Assembly: GCF_005877905.1 (NCBI RefSeq)
Contig: NZ_SWDV01000011.1
Coordinates: forward strand, 124,001 to 188,000
Source of the DNA: Pseudomonas nicosulfuronedens
GTDB lineage: Bacteria > Pseudomonadota > Gammaproteobacteria > Pseudomonadales > Pseudomonadaceae
DNA: 64,000 nt
Direction: 5' to 3'
Position numbers and translations under genes: made by a program. Below are positions 63,439-64,000 of this stretch, piece by piece. Under the pieces are notes generated by a model, which saw only the letters and a program-made list of their open reading frames with translations, had not been told where the DNA came from and did not search any database. Each line of letters opens with the position of its first letter. The first letter of the stretch is position 1.

Positions 63439-64000
63439 ATGAGTCAGATCGCCCTCTCCTGTGACACCCCGGCAGAACGCCGCCTCAAGGCCGTGCGTCT
63501 GCGCGGCGCCCGCGCCCTGCGCGAAGCCCAGGCCCTGCGTTACCGAGTATTCAGCAGCGAGTTCGACGCCCAGCTCAACGGCGCGGACCAAGGCCTGGAC
63601 ATGGATGACTACGACCGCCACTGCGCCCACATCGGCGTGCGCGATCTCAACACCGGCGCGCTGGTGGCCACCACTCGCCTGCTGGACCACCGCGCCGCCC
63701 AGCGCCTGGGCCGCTTCTACAGCGAAGAGGAATTCGCCCTCGACGGCCTGGACAACCTGCAGGGCCCGGTGCTGGAAATCGGCCGCACCTGCGTCGACCC
63801 GGACTACCGCAACGGCGGCACCATCGCCGTGCTCTGGAGCGAGCTGGCCGAAGTGCTCAACGAAGGCGGCTACCGCTACCTCATGGGCTGCGCCAGCATC
63901 CCCATGCGCGATGGCGGCATCCAGGCCCGCGCCGTGATGCAGCGTCTGCGTGACCGCTATCTGTGCCAGGAAAACCTGCGCGCCGAGCCCAAGACCCCGC
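63439..64000 (+). CDS. olsB: L-ornithine N-α-acyltransferase OlsB (partial)
   Basis: A GNAT-fold acyltransferase that begins [21 protein letters not shown] and has the OlsB blocks ([38 protein letters not shown] and [32 protein letters not shown] in pieces). It transfers a 3-hydroxyacyl group from ACP to ornithine, the first step of ornithine-lipid synthesis used under phosphate limitation. The gene runs past the right edge, so the C-terminus is missing. In P. aeruginosa the homologue is PA4351, as I recall. It is divergent from the acyl-CoA-dehydrogenase-like gene. Confidence 0.85.
   Translation, partial: MSQIALSCDTPAERRLKAVRLRGARALREAQALRYRVFSSEFDAQLNGADQGLDMDDYDRHCAHIGVRDLNTGALVATTRLLDHRAAQRLGRFYSEEEFALDGLDNLQGPVLEIGRTCVDPDYRNGGTIAVLWSELAEVLNEGGYRYLMGCASIPMRDGGIQARAVMQRLRDRYLCQENLRAEPKTP

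Overview
This is a GC-rich, gene-dense stretch of a Pseudomonas chromosome, apparently from the P. aeruginosa/citronellolis/nitroreducens side of the genus. The evidence is an MvaT H-NS-like protein, an OlsB ornithine-lipid acyltransferase, Pseudomonas REP elements, and long blocks whose gene order matches, from memory, the PAO1 PA4640-PA4647 and PA4314-PA4333 neighbourhoods. I see no tRNA, rRNA, CRISPR, transposase or phage gene. About 57 protein genes are supported, including a 36-codon lipoprotein and a gene that runs off the right edge.

Layout. 1-10.3 kb: malate:quinone oxidoreductase, small conserved proteins, a LysR/aldehyde dehydrogenase pair, then the purine/pyrimidine salvage block hpt, upp and uraA, and a YbhN-like membrane protein. 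10.3-13.6 kb: purU, mvaT and sbcB. 13.7-21.6 kb: a membrane protein, then a translationally coupled RDD / SpoIIM / DUF4129 / DUF4350 / MoxR / DUF58 operon, which looks like a MoxR-AAA+ envelope or stress system. 21.6-31.5 kb: a PilZ protein, three envelope proteins, a universal stress protein, pyruvate kinase, enoyl-CoA hydratase, a 2Fe-2S oxidoreductase overlapping a SadC-type diguanylate cyclase, and class I fumarase. The PilZ protein and the cyclase place two c-di-GMP genes within 8 kb.

31.5-47.6 kb is the most accessory-looking part. It holds a DJ-1/PfpI protein and a LysR regulator, then a seven-gene minus-strand run: a Spy/CpxP-like helical periplasmic protein, a small lipoprotein, an exported protein, a complete RND efflux pump (adaptor, transporter, outer-membrane factor), and an atypical CsrA-family protein 21 bp after the pump. 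The next cluster combines a homologue of formaldehyde-activating enzyme (Fae) with an aldo/keto reductase, an aldehyde dehydrogenase and an MFS transporter, which suggests handling of a reactive aldehyde.

47.7-64 kb: a lysine-decarboxylase/antiporter pair, lipoproteins and acetyltransferases, an OafA-like acyltransferase, a cardiolipin-synthase-like PLD, two YceI proteins, a LysR/DHA2-MFS divergent pair, a serine hydrolase, a diiron-type MBL-fold protein, an acyl-CoA-dehydrogenase-like protein, and olsB cut by the window edge.

The strongest leads are the CsrA/RsmN-like gene at the end of the RND operon, the Fae homologue in its aldehyde cluster, a duplicated 47-bp element carrying perfect DnaA boxes downstream of pykA, and a possible terminator-ended small RNA near 34.2 kb. 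Functions come from reading the proteins; no database search was possible.
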